Shown: piece by piece, positions 17,291 to 27,754 of the stretch
Layout of the letters: each line of letters begins with the position of its first letter
Position numbering within the stretch: position 1 is the stretch's first letter
Assembly (NCBI RefSeq): GCF_012272855.1
Contig: NZ_JAAXCQ010000013.1
Location: forward strand, 62,001 to 126,000
Reading direction: 5' to 3'
Origin: Arenibacter sp. 6A1
Lineage (GTDB): Bacteria > Bacteroidota > Bacteroidia > Flavobacteriales > Flavobacteriaceae
DNA: 64,000 nucleotides
The notes under the pieces: model-generated
What the model was told of the DNA's origin: nothing
What the model saw: only the letters and a program-made list of their open reading frames with translations
Databases searched by the model: none
Translations under genes and position numbers: made by a program

Positions 17291-20092
17291 ATGAAACTTG
17301 CTTCTGAAGTAAAAATAAAATCATTAATTCTTTCAATCAGTTTATTAGGTTTTTCAACGATATCTGCTCAAAATATTATGGATGTTGGGGAAATGCACAT
17401 TTCTTCAGCCCTTCAAACCTATAGTGCTCCGGTCAAAAACAAAGCTGTAACAGGAGAAGTACTATCTGTAGCAGGAGTTAAGTTCAAAGCTGGAGTCGGG
17501 GTACATTCTAGATCAAGCTTTAAAATAAAGGTTAATGATGGTAGACAATTTACGGCGAAAGTGGGAGTGAATGATGCTAAAATGAAGTATGATTCGGAAA
17601 GAGTCACCTCTATTCCTCTAACTGATGGTAAACGTATGTTTTATGAAATATCAGATACGGAAAAACAGTTTATTGGAGTTGAGGGGCAAGACGGAGAAGT
17701 AGATAAAGGCTCTGTGGTTTTTCTTTTACTTAACAATGGGGAAGAGATTTATAACAGCGGAATTATGAGGGAAGGTGACCCCGCCAAGGAGGTGGATGTT
17801 AAATTAAAAGGAGGCGTTTTTGAAATGATAGTGCAAGACGCAGGAGATGGTAATAGTGGTGATCATGCTGTATGGTTGAACCCAAAAATAAATTACTTTG
17901 AAATACCTCCAATTATGGTAGCTTATGATTATGTAGGGAAAACTCCGGAACAATCGAAAACAATTAATACAAAATTAAAAAAAATGATTGTTGATTTACC
18001 AGAAATAAAAACTCCATTAAAACAACCTGATTATGATTGGTTAATAGAGAATGGAAAAGCAAAAGCAGAAGTATATCGAAGTGATAATGGCCAAGATATA
18101 ATTATATCCAATGGTTTGATGGCTAGGGTTTTTAGGTTATTTCCCAATTTGGCTACCATAGACTATGTCAATCAAATGACTGGAGAAAGCCTTTTGCGAA
18201 GTGTTTCCAATGAAGGTGTATTAATCATTGATGGCAAGGAGTATCCTATTGGGGGGTTAAAAGGGCAACCAGAATATGCTTATACCTTATTGAAATGGAT
18301 AGATGAAATGACTGTAGACCCCAATTCATTTTTAATTGAAGATTTTGAGGTAAAGGATATTACTGATCGCTTAGAATGGCAACGTGTTCGTTGGGCCTCC
18401 AATCCACATATGCCGACCGGAAAGGAATTGATTTTTACCTTGTCAAAGGATAATATATTGGTAAAAGTCCATTACGTAATGTATGACGGCATTCCCACCC
18501 TTAGTAAGTGGATAGAAGTCATCAACAAGGGTGATATAATGATTCAGTTAAACGAATTTAAATTGGAACAATTGGCAATGGTAGAAGGCGAGAGCCTTGT
18601 AGATGTACCCAAACATTTTGAAACACCAAATATCCATATAGAAACAGACTATGCTTTCGGTGCAATGCAACAAAAAACATCTGATAAGACAACCTTCTGG
18701 GAAGCAGATCCACGCTATACTTCCCAAACTAATTATGCCATGCAGTTACCGGTAATGTTAGAGGTAAAGCCTCCATTAGGACCAAATATAGCTATATCTA
18801 AAGGAGATACCCTTACTACTTTTAGGGTATGGGAGACCCCATTTGATAGTTACGACAAGGAACGAAAAGGATTGTTCATTAGAAAAATGTATAGGACTAT
18901 TTCTCCTTGGACAACAGAAAATCCAATTTTCCTTCATCTTACTTCTACAGATCCTGTAAAAATAAAGGAAGCTGTAGATCAGTGTGCTGAAGTAGGATAT
19001 GAAATGATTATTTTGAGTTTTGGAAGTGGGCTGAATATGGAGAAAGAATCCCCTGAATATTATGCAAAATTCAAGGAGTATGTGGATTATGCAAAATCCA
19101 AAGGAATTGAACTTGGCGGATATTCATTATTGTCCAGTAGATGGATTAGTGATCAGGTTGATGTTATAAATCCAGAAACAGGAAAACGAGGAGGAATGAT
19201 ATTTGGATCCTCACCTTGCTTATGTTCGGATTGGGGCTACAGTTATTTCAGAAAAATCAAAACCTTTTTTAAAGAAACCGGTATGAGCGTTTTTGAGAAT
19301 GATGGATCTTACCCTGGAAATGTATGTGCATCAACATCACATTCCTACCATAATGGTCTTGAAGACTCTCAATGGAAGCAATACGCTCAGATTCAAGGTT
19401 TGTATAAATGGATGAGATCTAAGGGCATATATATGAATATTCCAGATTTCTATATCAATTCGGGATCCAATAAAACGGGTATTGGATATCGAGAAGTCAA
19501 TTGGTCTCTTCCGAGAGAAAGGCAATTGGTTCTGGGGCGGCAAAATTTATACGATGGGCTATGGAAAACTATTCCTAGTATGTCTTGGACCTTTGTGCCC
19601 TTAACGGAATATCATGGGGGTGGGGAGGCCGCTACCTTAGAGCCTTTAAATGATCATTTGGTAGATTATGAAAGCCATATGATGCAGAACTATGGCGCGG
19701 GGGTGCAGGCGTGCTATCGAGGGCCGAGACTTTACGATACCCCAAAAACTAAAGCCGTAGTAACCAATGTAATCAATTGGTACAAAAAGTATAGGGATAT
19801 TTTAAATAGTGATATAATACATCTAAGGCGACCTTCGGGAAAAGATTGGGATGGCTTTTTACATGCGAACCCTAAATTAAAAGAAAAGGGTTTGGTGATG
19901 GTTTTCAATCCACTAAATAAAGAAATAGTTAGGGAATTAAAATTACCGTTATACTATACCGGATTAACCAGTATTGCTAAGGTTCGCGAAAAGGAAGGTC
20001 CTGTAAAAAGATATCGACTTAACAGGAATTATGAAATAACCCTAAAAGTTACAATACCTGCCAATTCATATTCTTGGTTAGTTATAGAATAA
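17291..20092 (+). CDS. Putative secreted glycosidase with N-terminal NPCBM domain (clan GH-D-like)
   Basis: This 933-residue protein has a signal peptide ending near TISAQ (residue 27). Residues ~28-205 look like an NPCBM/NEW2 carbohydrate-binding domain (GVKFKAGVGVHSRSS, FTAKVGVND, AVWLNPKI). A beta-sandwich follows (~260-530). The C-terminal part contains a TIM-barrel-like region: CAEVGYEMIILSFG, KSKGIELGGYSLLSS, and FENDGSYPG with a candidate catalytic Asp671. This layout resembles alpha-galactosidase-like clan GH-D proteins, but no family could be fixed by eye. The barrel pattern (helper strand, then KxxGIxLGxYxL) also echoes the two 819-residue proteins downstream. It precedes the regulator and SusCD genes and may be controlled with them. 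Confidence 0.6.
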   Translation: MKLASEVKIKSLILSISLLGFSTISAQNIMDVGEMHISSALQTYSAPVKNKAVTGEVLSVAGVKFKAGVGVHSRSSFKIKVNDGRQFTAKVGVNDAKMKYDSERVTSIPLTDGKRMFYEISDTEKQFIGVEGQDGEVDKGSVVFLLLNNGEEIYNSGIMREGDPAKEVDVKLKGGVFEMIVQDAGDGNSGDHAVWLNPKINYFEIPPIMVAYDYVGKTPEQSKTINTKLKKMIVDLPEIKTPLKQPDYDWLIENGKAKAEVYRSDNGQDIIISNGLMARVFRLFPNLATIDYVNQMTGESLLRSVSNEGVLIIDGKEYPIGGLKGQPEYAYTLLKWIDEMTVDPNSFLIEDFEVKDITDRLEWQRVRWASNPHMPTGKELIFTLSKDNILVKVHYVMYDGIPTLSKWIEVINKGDIMIQLNEFKLEQLAMVEGESLVDVPKHFETPNIHIETDYAFGAMQQKTSDKTTFWEADPRYTSQTNYAMQLPVMLEVKPPLGPNIAISKGDTLTTFRVWETPFDSYDKERKGLFIRKMYRTISPWTTENPIFLHLTSTDPVKIKEAVDQCAEVGYEMIILSFGSGLNMEKESPEYYAKFKEYVDYAKSKGIELGGYSLLSSRWISDQVDVINPETGKRGGMIFGSSPCLCSDWGYSYFRKIKTFFKETGMSVFENDGSYPGNVCASTSHSYHNGLEDSQWKQYAQIQGLYKWMRSKGIYMNIPDFYINSGSNKTGIGYREVNWSLPRERQLVLGRQNLYDGLWKTIPSMSWTFVPLTEYHGGGEAATLEPLNDHLVDYESHMMQNYGAGVQACYRGPRLYDTPKTKAVVTNVINWYKKYRDILNSDIIHLRRPSGKDWDGFLHANPKLKEKGLVMVFNPLNKEIVRELKLPLYYTGLTSIAKVREKEGPVKRYRLNRNYEITLKVTIPANSYSWLVIE

Positions 20093-20214
20093 AACTTTTA
20101 TTTATTTGACTATATCATATAAGAATAATCTAAAATTATGTTTTTGGTTCGATTGGCATATCCAATGTTTTGAAAATGAAATACAAATTGTATATTGTTT
20201 TCTCAAATTTATCT

Positions 20215-23106
20215 ATGCAAGTGCGAAAAAATTATGCTTCCTTAATTTTTGTGTTTTTGATAACCTTTTATGTTGGTTGGTCCCAAGAATATAAATTTCA
20301 GCATTTAACAACAGTTGATGGGCTTTCACACAATGAAGTACGGAAGATTGTTAAGGACGACAGAGGTTTTTTGTGGTTTGGTACACAGAATGGGCTTAAT
20401 CGCTTTGATGGTTATAGATTTAAAATATTTAAAAATAACCCCGATGATAGCACTTCAATTGTCGGGGATAAAATATTTTCCTTAACAACCTCCAAGGATA
20501 AATTATGGGTAGGAACCATTTCAGGTCTGAGTGTTATTAATACCGTAACCCTCGAAGTTATTCCGATAGCAAAAATAAAAAAAGTACTAGGGGATAGCAG
20601 TATCCTTCAACTTTATTATGATGGTTCTAATAAAGTCTGGGTGTCCACGGAAAATGAGAATTTTATTATTAATACCCAGACTTTGGAAATCACCTCAATT
20701 CTGAAGGATTTTAAAATTGCATGCATTACCAAAGGAATTGATAATAAATATTGGATTGGTACAGATAAGGGATTACTTAAATATGAATTCGAAAGTTCTG
20801 TCATTGTTAAAATTTATGACGTAGGTCGATTTAATGCCTATAGTTTGGATAAGATATTCTCTAATATTAATGGAGAAATTTGGATAACCCTCTCTGATAG
20901 AATTTTATTATACCAGTCGGAGCGTGATAGATTTATCGAAATGTTTGAATCCAATTCCTTAAATGCTATTTGTCAAAATACCGAAGGCGATATTTTATTT
21001 GGTAGTTATGGGGATGGGGTTACAAAATATTCTCGAGTTACTGGGGAATTCAAGAATTTAAAGGCAAACCCAGAAAATCCATTATCTATTAGTAGTGATG
21101 ATGTTTATGATATATATGTAGACAACGAAAATATTATTTGGATTGGAACACAAGAAGGGTTGGACTATTTTGATTATTCACGGCATAGGTTCAACAGTTT
21201 AGTACATTTACCGGAGAAGGAAAATAGTTTAAGGAGTAGTTTTGTACAATCATTATATCAAGATGAGGATGGTGCCCTCTGGATAGGAACAAGAGAAGGT
21301 ATAGATTTGGTTGAGTTTGATAAGGGATACACCAATCCTCAAGTTTCCCATTTCAAAATAACTGAAAGTGGTTTTGAAGCCTTAAATAATAATCATGTTA
21401 CAAGTATATTTAAAGATTCAAAAAATAGACTTTGGATATCTTCCATGAGTAATGGATTGTTTTTAATCGATGAAAAGCAAAAAGTATTTAAAAATTTTAA
21501 ACACGAAATTGGGGATAGCAATAGTATTGCATCATCTTCTGTGCGTGCTATTTTGGAAGATCATTTAGGAAGAATTTGGTTTGGTACCGGTGGAGGACTG
21601 TCCTTGCTGAAGGAAACGAATGAGGCTAATTTTTCATTTGAAAATTTTGGATATTCCAAATTTAATACGAATTCATTGCCATTGAATGATATTTATACTC
21701 TTTACCAGGATAGCAAACATAGAATTTGGATAGGTATGAATAAGGGGGGATTAAGCTTGTTAAAAGAAAATGGTCAAAGCAAGTCTTTTTTAAGGTTTAA
21801 TCATAATCCAACAGATTTACAATCTTTGAGTAATGATGAAGTGTTTGTAATTTATGAAGACACAAAAAATCGAGTTTGGATAGGAACCTCCGGAGCAGGA
21901 TTGAATTTACTCATGGAAGATGATGGAAAAGAAAATGAGAATAGATATTATTTTAAAAGGTATACAGAGAAAGAAGGGCTTTCCGATAATGAAGTAAATG
22001 CAATTCTTGAGGATAATAACGAGAATCTATGGATTGCCACCAATACAGGATTTTCAATGTTTGATGTAGCAAATGAGTCATTTACAAATTTTTCTACTTA
22101 TGATGGTGTGTTAAAGGGAAAATTTAGGAAAAATGCGAGTTGGAAAACAAAGGAGGGTATCATGTTTTTTGGAGGGGCCGCTGGGATCAACTTCTTTGAT
22201 CCGGAAAACTTTCTAAAGGAAATATACGTCCCATCCCCGGTTTTTACCGACTTATTGATAGATGGCAAGATTATTAAGCCAGGACATGAGTATAATGGAA
22301 GTATTGTTATTAAAAACTCTTTAGAATCTGGAGCTGTTATAGATCTACCTAAAAAGGATAATAGATTTCAAATTGAGTTTACCTCTTTAACTTTTGCCTC
22401 ACCAATCCGAAACCAATATGCCTATAAACTGGAGGGTTTAGATAAAGATTGGACCATAATATCTGGAAGTAACCCTAGTGCTCGATACTCTAAACTTAAA
22501 CCTGGAAATTATCGTTTTCTTTTAAAAGCGTCCAATTATGATGGTAATTGGAATGAAAAACCAATTTACCTGGACATTATAGTCCATGGTAGTATAATGG
22601 AAAATAATATAGTGAAAATTGGAACAGTATTTTTAGCTCCCTTGGTAATCTTTTTTGGACTATTAGTATTTAAAAAAATCAATATAAACAGTATTCCTAA
22701 CGAGAATGGTTCAAGGGACAAAAAGTCAATAAAACATTTTGATCCAAAATTAAATGAAGAAAACCTTATTAAGGTTTCTGAACTGAACGCTTTGATGGAA
22801 ACAGATAAAGTTTATTTAGATTCTGAAATAGGTCTAAGTGAATTAGCAGATAAAATAGGAGTTAGCGCCAATCATTTATCTATGTTGTTAAATGATTGTA
22901 TTGGAAAAAATTTCTATGATTATATTAATGAGTATAGGGTAGAAGAAGTAAAAAAAAGACTTAAAGATCCTAAATATCAAAAGCAGACCTTGTCTTCTAT
23001 TGGAGGCGACTGTGGTTTTAATTCTAAATCTGCATTTAATAGGATATTTAAGAATTTTACAAAAAAAACTCCTAGTCAATATCAAAAAATGTCTCAGAAT
23101 AGCTGA
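20215..23106 (+). CDS. Membrane sensor-regulator: two-component-type propeller, Y_Y_Y domain and cytoplasmic AraC domain
   Basis: The start at 20215 gives a compact signal/anchor (MQVRKNYASLIFVFL...WSQ); upstream in-frame starts at 20176 (ATG) and 20170 (TTG) would lengthen it oddly. Around a dozen reg_prop blades follow (repeats of DDRGFLWFGTQNGLNRFDG type: LWVGT, IWIGT, LWIST, RIWFGT). Next come a Y_Y_Y domain (YAYKLEGLDKDWT, LKPGNYRFLLKASN), one transmembrane helix (VFLAPLVIFFGLLVF), and a C-terminal AraC HTH domain (LSELADKIGVSANHLS, NEYRVEEVKKRL, GFNSKSAFNRIFKNFT). Unlike classical hybrid two-component systems of Bacteroidota there is no histidine kinase and no receiver domain. It probably senses a glycan fragment in the periplasm and controls the adjacent SusCD and glycosidase genes. 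Confidence 0.88.
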   Translation: MQVRKNYASLIFVFLITFYVGWSQEYKFQHLTTVDGLSHNEVRKIVKDDRGFLWFGTQNGLNRFDGYRFKIFKNNPDDSTSIVGDKIFSLTTSKDKLWVGTISGLSVINTVTLEVIPIAKIKKVLGDSSILQLYYDGSNKVWVSTENENFIINTQTLEITSILKDFKIACITKGIDNKYWIGTDKGLLKYEFESSVIVKIYDVGRFNAYSLDKIFSNINGEIWITLSDRILLYQSERDRFIEMFESNSLNAICQNTEGDILFGSYGDGVTKYSRVTGEFKNLKANPENPLSISSDDVYDIYVDNENIIWIGTQEGLDYFDYSRHRFNSLVHLPEKENSLRSSFVQSLYQDEDGALWIGTREGIDLVEFDKGYTNPQVSHFKITESGFEALNNNHVTSIFKDSKNRLWISSMSNGLFLIDEKQKVFKNFKHEIGDSNSIASSSVRAILEDHLGRIWFGTGGGLSLLKETNEANFSFENFGYSKFNTNSLPLNDIYTLYQDSKHRIWIGMNKGGLSLLKENGQSKSFLRFNHNPTDLQSLSNDEVFVIYEDTKNRVWIGTSGAGLNLLMEDDGKENENRYYFKRYTEKEGLSDNEVNAILEDNNENLWIATNTGFSMFDVANESFTNFSTYDGVLKGKFRKNASWKTKEGIMFFGGAAGINFFDPENFLKEIYVPSPVFTDLLIDGKIIKPGHEYNGSIVIKNSLESGAVIDLPKKDNRFQIEFTSLTFASPIRNQYAYKLEGLDKDWTIISGSNPSARYSKLKPGNYRFLLKASNYDGNWNEKPIYLDIIVHGSIMENNIVKIGTVFLAPLVIFFGLLVFKKININSIPNENGSRDKKSIKHFDPKLNEENLIKVSELNALMETDKVYLDSEIGLSELADKIGVSANHLSMLLNDCIGKNFYDYINEYRVEEVKKRLKDPKYQKQTLSSIGGDCGFNSKSAFNRIFKNFTKKTPSQYQKMSQNS

Positions 23107-23269
23107 TTAGTCAACTTAAGGTTAGATTGTAAAAATTAGAATTCCTTTTATTGTCAGGTTTTTTTATAAAATATTTGGACCTTTGGAGAAAAGGTCACAA
23201 CAACTAACCTTGTCATGGATAATTGATTGTTAACTAAACCTGAGTTCGATGAAAGACAAGTTGTTCTCA

Positions 23270-23600
23270 GAGATTGAAAATAAATCATTGAAATTTACTA
23301 CTCCCTCGATGAGTTTGCATAATTTTAAACCAGCTTTGCCCAAAAGTTAATTTTGGTCAGAAATAAGCATAGGAACAGGATTTTTAGTATTTCAAATTGT
23401 TAAATTCTTCGCAATACCGTGCTTTTCCATTTGAGAGGTTTCCAGACCTTTGAACATATTTATTATATCAAGAGGTTCCTAAATGACGAATTCCAAGATA
23501 TATTCTCCTATAATCGGTTTACCAATTTTTGCAATCTAGTTTTCTGGCCTTGATACTCTATTTAAAGACATGTGGTTAGGTATGTGCTATGTGGAGTAAA
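23270..23600 (+). mobile_element. IS982-family transposase remnant
   Basis: Broken frames on the plus strand read IIEIYYSLDEFA, then VLFHLRGFQTFEHIYYIK and FLNDEFQDIFSYNRFTNF, and YLKTCG after a frameshift. The phrase FH.xGxRTFKHYY...SYNRF is a hallmark of IS982 transposases. Stops and indels make it non-functional. It lies in a 1.4-kb gap between the regulator and SusC with no other intact gene. Confidence 0.65.
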
Positions 23601-23640
23601 TGATTATATAATATTGCAGTAAAAATTCCTTCAAGACGAA

Positions 23641-24040
23641 CTAGATGTCCATACCTATTGCCAATCTGGCAAAACTCATAAAGGAATAGTTTTTTGGTTT
23701 CAAGCAGCATATTGTGATCAACAATAAGGGATGATTTCTCCACCTAGTAGTCACTTGGTGTAAAGAAGGCAAGTAGATAATAAAAATCTTCACTAGTCTA
23801 TTTTCGGACAAAGGAGTTATCTCTAAGGAATTCGTGTAAATGCTCTTCGAACAAAGCCTGCACCTGGTTTTTGGCATCAGAAACAACTTTAAAAAATGTG
23901 TAGTTGATCATGTGAACAAGATTCTTCTTCGAAAAAGTTCCATCATAAAAACGATAAATAACAGCCTTAAGAATATCGCAGAGGTCGAACCATTGAAAAC
24001 TTTTTGACAAATCAAGAAGAAATCCCCACTGTTTACTCAA
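23641..24040 (-). pseudogene. Decayed minus-strand gene of unknown family
   Basis: The minus strand holds a short open frame (24040-23798) reading KQWGFLLDLSKSFQWFDLC and IYRFYDGTFSKKNLVHMIN, with further coding-like sequence in another frame towards 23641. Composition and motif-like aromatic spacing look like real protein, but I do not recognise it. The frame is broken near 23800. It could be a cargo gene left with the adjacent IS982 remnant. Confidence 0.35.
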
Positions 24041-24371
24041 TCTTATAAATAAAAATTGAAATTTAATTCAAAACAGAATGAACATTCTAAATAGCACTAT
24101 TTTATGAAGTCCTTAAACCTAATCAGGTTTTTGAATTTGGGCTAGTATGGTGAAAAATTCACCTCCAATGGAATGTACTTCTAGCTACTTCCCCTTTTTT
24201 TTAATTTACATAAGCTACCCTATTTGAAAAGCTTACTGACCTTCTTCATAGCTATAAGGCTAAATTAACTTTCCTATTAATTGTCATGTCCTAATGCTTA
24301 ATAAGACATTTTTAAAAAGACCTTTTAAATAATATGGGTCGATAGTAATTAAACAAATCTTTAATCTAGCG

Positions 24372-24388
24372 AATGATATAATATCATT
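24372..24388. promoter_or_regulatory. Perfect 17-bp palindrome upstream of SusC
   Basis: AATGATAT-A-ATATCATT is a perfect inverted repeat about 150 bp before the SusC start. Its AT-rich nature means it could occur by chance, but its position makes it a candidate binding site for the upstream AraC-type regulator or an mRNA leader element. Confidence 0.35.
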
Positions 24389-24536
24389 AAAATCAATAAT
24401 GTTTAAAAAATAATAATTAAAACAACAAGTCTATGGGGTAATGTTTATGTAAAAAAATCTGCGATTAAAAGCTGATATAAGTTCCGGGCTATTGCAAGGG
24501 ACAAAGAAATGTTAAGTAACAACCAAAACCTAAAAA

Positions 24537-27500
24537 ATGAAATTAATCAAATCAAAAAAGGCAACCAAAATAATAGCTTCGTCCATTAGAACAGCCTTGG
24601 CAATGTTATTTTTGTTTGCATTATTGCCTTTAAAGGCAAGTGAAAAATTCAATGAAAAAAGCGGCCCAATACAAAAAACCATATCGGGAATTATTACCGA
24701 CGAAATGGGGATTCCTTTGCCCGGAGTTAATGTATTGGTGGTGGGCACTAGTATGGGAACCCAAACGGACTTTGATGGTAAGTTTTCTATTTTGGCCAAT
24801 ACTGAGGATATACTAAGGTGTTCTTATATTGGATTTAAAACCAAGGATGTTGTCGTCAGGAATCAAATTGAATTGAAAATCTCCATGGAGGAAGATGTTA
24901 ATTCTTTAGATGAGGTGGTCGTTTTAGGGTACAGTTCATCTATAAAACGAAATTTAACCAGTTCCGTTTCTGCGGTGACTACAGAGGAAATTCAAGAGGT
25001 TCCTGCAACCTCATTGAGTAATGCGGTTGCAGGAAGATTTGCAGGGGTAAATATTAGTCAGGCGGGAGGTAAGCCCGGTAGAAGTTCGGATATTATAATC
25101 AGAGGGGCAACTTCTGGACAATTTGCTGGAAATAACCAACCACTTTACGTAATTGATAATATTATCTCCACCAAGGAACTTTTTGACGCCTTGGACGTCA
25201 GTGAGGTTGAATCTGTGTCGATCTTAAAAGATGCGGCTTCGTCTGGCGTTTATGGATCTAGAGCCGCCAACGGTGTTGTGTTGGTAAAAACAAAATCGGG
25301 GAGAACAGGAAAACCTATCATTAATTTCACATCCTCGATTGGAACCACAGAACCAACTAATGTGCCACCTATGACTAGCGCCTATGAACAGGCTTTAATC
25401 ATAGGACAGGTTCAGGATTTTAACAACGTACCCATGGATGATTCCAATAGGTTTAACCAGACCGAATTGGAATATTTAAAGAATTTGAATATAGGTTCTT
25501 TTTTAGATCAGGCCGAGGAGACTCCAGTCTTGAATAGACATGCGGTGACTGTGAATGGTGGTACGGATAATGTTAGGTATTTCATGTCAGGATCTTATAT
25601 TAAAGAAACCGGTGCTTTTAGTAATCTATCCTATCAGAAAACAAATTTTAGGGCCAAGGTAGATGTGGATATAACTGATGACCTTAATGTATCTTTAAAT
25701 CTTAATACCAATAATGATCTGCGCGAGGAGTTTTATTGGAGATGGAACGGTGATGATGAGGATTTCGGGGATTTCTATAGAACAGGAAATAGAACTGGCC
25801 GGTGGGGGCCAGCAGTCCACAATGGGGAGTATGTAGCCAATTTCAACGGGTGGAACCCTGTTCATTTGGCCCAGGAAGGGGCCGGATCTAAGGATAGAAG
25901 TGCAAGGAATATAGGAGCCATTGTAGACGTAAATTACAAATTCCCTTTTGTGGAAGGATTGACGGCCGGATTGACCTATAATAAGCTAAATATAAGGAAT
26001 GATCAAACCTTGCTAAGAAATATTGTGGAGGACGTTACCTTTGGTGTTGATCCAAACAATCGATTTGTTCTGACCGATGAAATTCTTGGAACAAGGCTTC
26101 GAAGTGATGATGGAGCCAATTCCAACAGTCTACGGGAATCTACTGCAGAGACAAACTCCTATCAGCTGAATGCGAGGCTAGGATATGAAAATACTTTTGG
26201 AGATCATTCCTTAAATGCGTTGTTCAATTATGAACAGTATGAGCGGGATGACAAATCTTTTTACGCGCTGCGTAGAGGCCTACTAACCCCCCTGGTATCC
26301 CAATTGTTCGCGACCAATCCAGCGGTAGAAAATCAATTTGCGGACGGAAATGCGGGAGAAACAGGCAGACAATCCTATATCGGAACCCTTGGGTATAACT
26401 TCCAAAACAAATATTTCCTTAATTCAACCTTTAGGTATGATGGTTCAGTGCAATTTGCCGAAGATGAACGATGGGGATTCTTTCCTTCGGTTTCCGCGGC
26501 TTGGATAGTAAGTGAGGAAGGTTTTTTTAAGAACAATTTTAGCTTCTTTGATTTTTTTAAGCTTAGATATTCCATAGGTAACACAGGAAATGATGATGTT
26601 ACTGGACAAGGTGCCACAATATTCCCTTATATCCAAAATTATAATGTAGGGGGCACTGGCCCAATATTCGGTACCAATAATGCTATTTCCAGTGCCACTT
26701 CGATTGGTGCGGAACCAGATTTGTTTATCACTTGGGAAAAACAAACTTCTTACAACTTTGGAATAGACTTTCAGGTATTGGATGATAAATTATCCACCAC
26801 CATTGATTTTTTCAAAAATAAGAAGACAGATCTTTACGGGAGTAGACAGGTTTTTATACCCTCATCCTCAGGGCTCATCTTAGGGCCGGTTAATTACGGT
26901 GCCATAGATATAAAAGGTGTTGAGGGATTGGTTACCTACAAGGATAATTTGACGAACGATTTTAGCTATGAGGTTGGATTTAATATTGGATATTCCAAGG
27001 CAGAATATGTAACCTTGGATGAGCCTCAAACCAGGAGGCCTTTCGAGCTGTTATCTGGACAGGAAACTAGCAGGATCATGGGACTCAAGGCGGAAGGTAT
27101 TATTAGGACAGAGGAACAGTTAAACAATCTAATAGCCAGTGGTTATAAGGTATACGGACAAGATCCTCAAATAGGGGCATTGTATTTTAGGGATTTAAGA
27201 GGCCCGGCTGCGGTAGACCCAGAAGGTAATACGCCAGACGGGGTAATAGATGATAACGATAGAGATTATATAGGCGCCAGAAGTAACCCTTCCGTTAATT
27301 ACGGTATTCGGTTAAACTTAAGGTATAAAAGATTTAGTCTATTGGCTTTTGGCCAGGGATTTGCAGGTCATGAAAGATATCAGCCGAGCAATAACAGGTT
27401 TCAGTTTGCTTCCATTGGCCAATCTTCCCATACGCAATGGCTTAACGCATGGACACCGGATAATCCTAATAATTCCTTTCCAAGGTTTGGTTCCCCTTTT

Positions 27501-27746
27501 GGGGATACTAACTCCTCCTTTTGGTTGGAAGATGCAGATTTTTTAAGACTTAAAAATTTAAACTTTGGCTATGATATCCCGGTTTCCTTGGTCAATAAGG
27601 TTGGGGCTGAAAGAATAAATATTTTTGCTAACGGGACCAATTTATTTATGATCTATAGTAAGATCAAAGCCTTCGACCCTGAAACTTCCGGAAGGGGAAT
27701 ACCAGTTAATAGAAGTTATAGCTTGGGAGTAAATGTTACATTTTAA
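24537..27746 (+). CDS. SusC/RagA-like TonB-dependent outer-membrane transporter
   Basis: This 1069-residue protein has an N-terminal signal. A carboxypeptidase-regulatory-like domain spans ~47-125 (ISGIITDEMGIPLPGVNV, TQTDFDGKFSI). Next come the DEVVVLGY TonB-box-like segment (~135), the plug domain with the SusC signature (VSILKDAASSGVYGSRAANG, ~220-245) and a long beta-barrel ending in SLGVNVTF. It imports oligosaccharides together with the SusD-like lipoprotein encoded 8 bp downstream. Codons in this gene and SusD are visibly more G+C-rich than in the flanking genes. Confidence 0.97.
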   Translation: MKLIKSKKATKIIASSIRTALAMLFLFALLPLKASEKFNEKSGPIQKTISGIITDEMGIPLPGVNVLVVGTSMGTQTDFDGKFSILANTEDILRCSYIGFKTKDVVVRNQIELKISMEEDVNSLDEVVVLGYSSSIKRNLTSSVSAVTTEEIQEVPATSLSNAVAGRFAGVNISQAGGKPGRSSDIIIRGATSGQFAGNNQPLYVIDNIISTKELFDALDVSEVESVSILKDAASSGVYGSRAANGVVLVKTKSGRTGKPIINFTSSIGTTEPTNVPPMTSAYEQALIIGQVQDFNNVPMDDSNRFNQTELEYLKNLNIGSFLDQAEETPVLNRHAVTVNGGTDNVRYFMSGSYIKETGAFSNLSYQKTNFRAKVDVDITDDLNVSLNLNTNNDLREEFYWRWNGDDEDFGDFYRTGNRTGRWGPAVHNGEYVANFNGWNPVHLAQEGAGSKDRSARNIGAIVDVNYKFPFVEGLTAGLTYNKLNIRNDQTLLRNIVEDVTFGVDPNNRFVLTDEILGTRLRSDDGANSNSLRESTAETNSYQLNARLGYENTFGDHSLNALFNYEQYERDDKSFYALRRGLLTPLVSQLFATNPAVENQFADGNAGETGRQSYIGTLGYNFQNKYFLNSTFRYDGSVQFAEDERWGFFPSVSAAWIVSEEGFFKNNFSFFDFFKLRYSIGNTGNDDVTGQGATIFPYIQNYNVGGTGPIFGTNNAISSATSIGAEPDLFITWEKQTSYNFGIDFQVLDDKLSTTIDFFKNKKTDLYGSRQVFIPSSSGLILGPVNYGAIDIKGVEGLVTYKDNLTNDFSYEVGFNIGYSKAEYVTLDEPQTRRPFELLSGQETSRIMGLKAEGIIRTEEQLNNLIASGYKVYGQDPQIGALYFRDLRGPAAVDPEGNTPDGVIDDNDRDYIGARSNPSVNYGIRLNLRYKRFSLLAFGQGFAGHERYQPSNNRFQFASIGQSSHTQWLNAWTPDNPNNSFPRFGSPFGDTNSSFWLEDADFLRLKNLNFGYDIPVSLVNKVGAERINIFANGTNLFMIYSKIKAFDPETSGRGIPVNRSYSLGVNVTF

Positions 27747-27754
27747 AATAAGGT

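Noticed and set aside
20215-23106. Full hybrid two-component system
   Set aside because: No histidine kinase motifs (H-box, N-box, G-box) or receiver Asp region are present between the membrane helix and the AraC domain.
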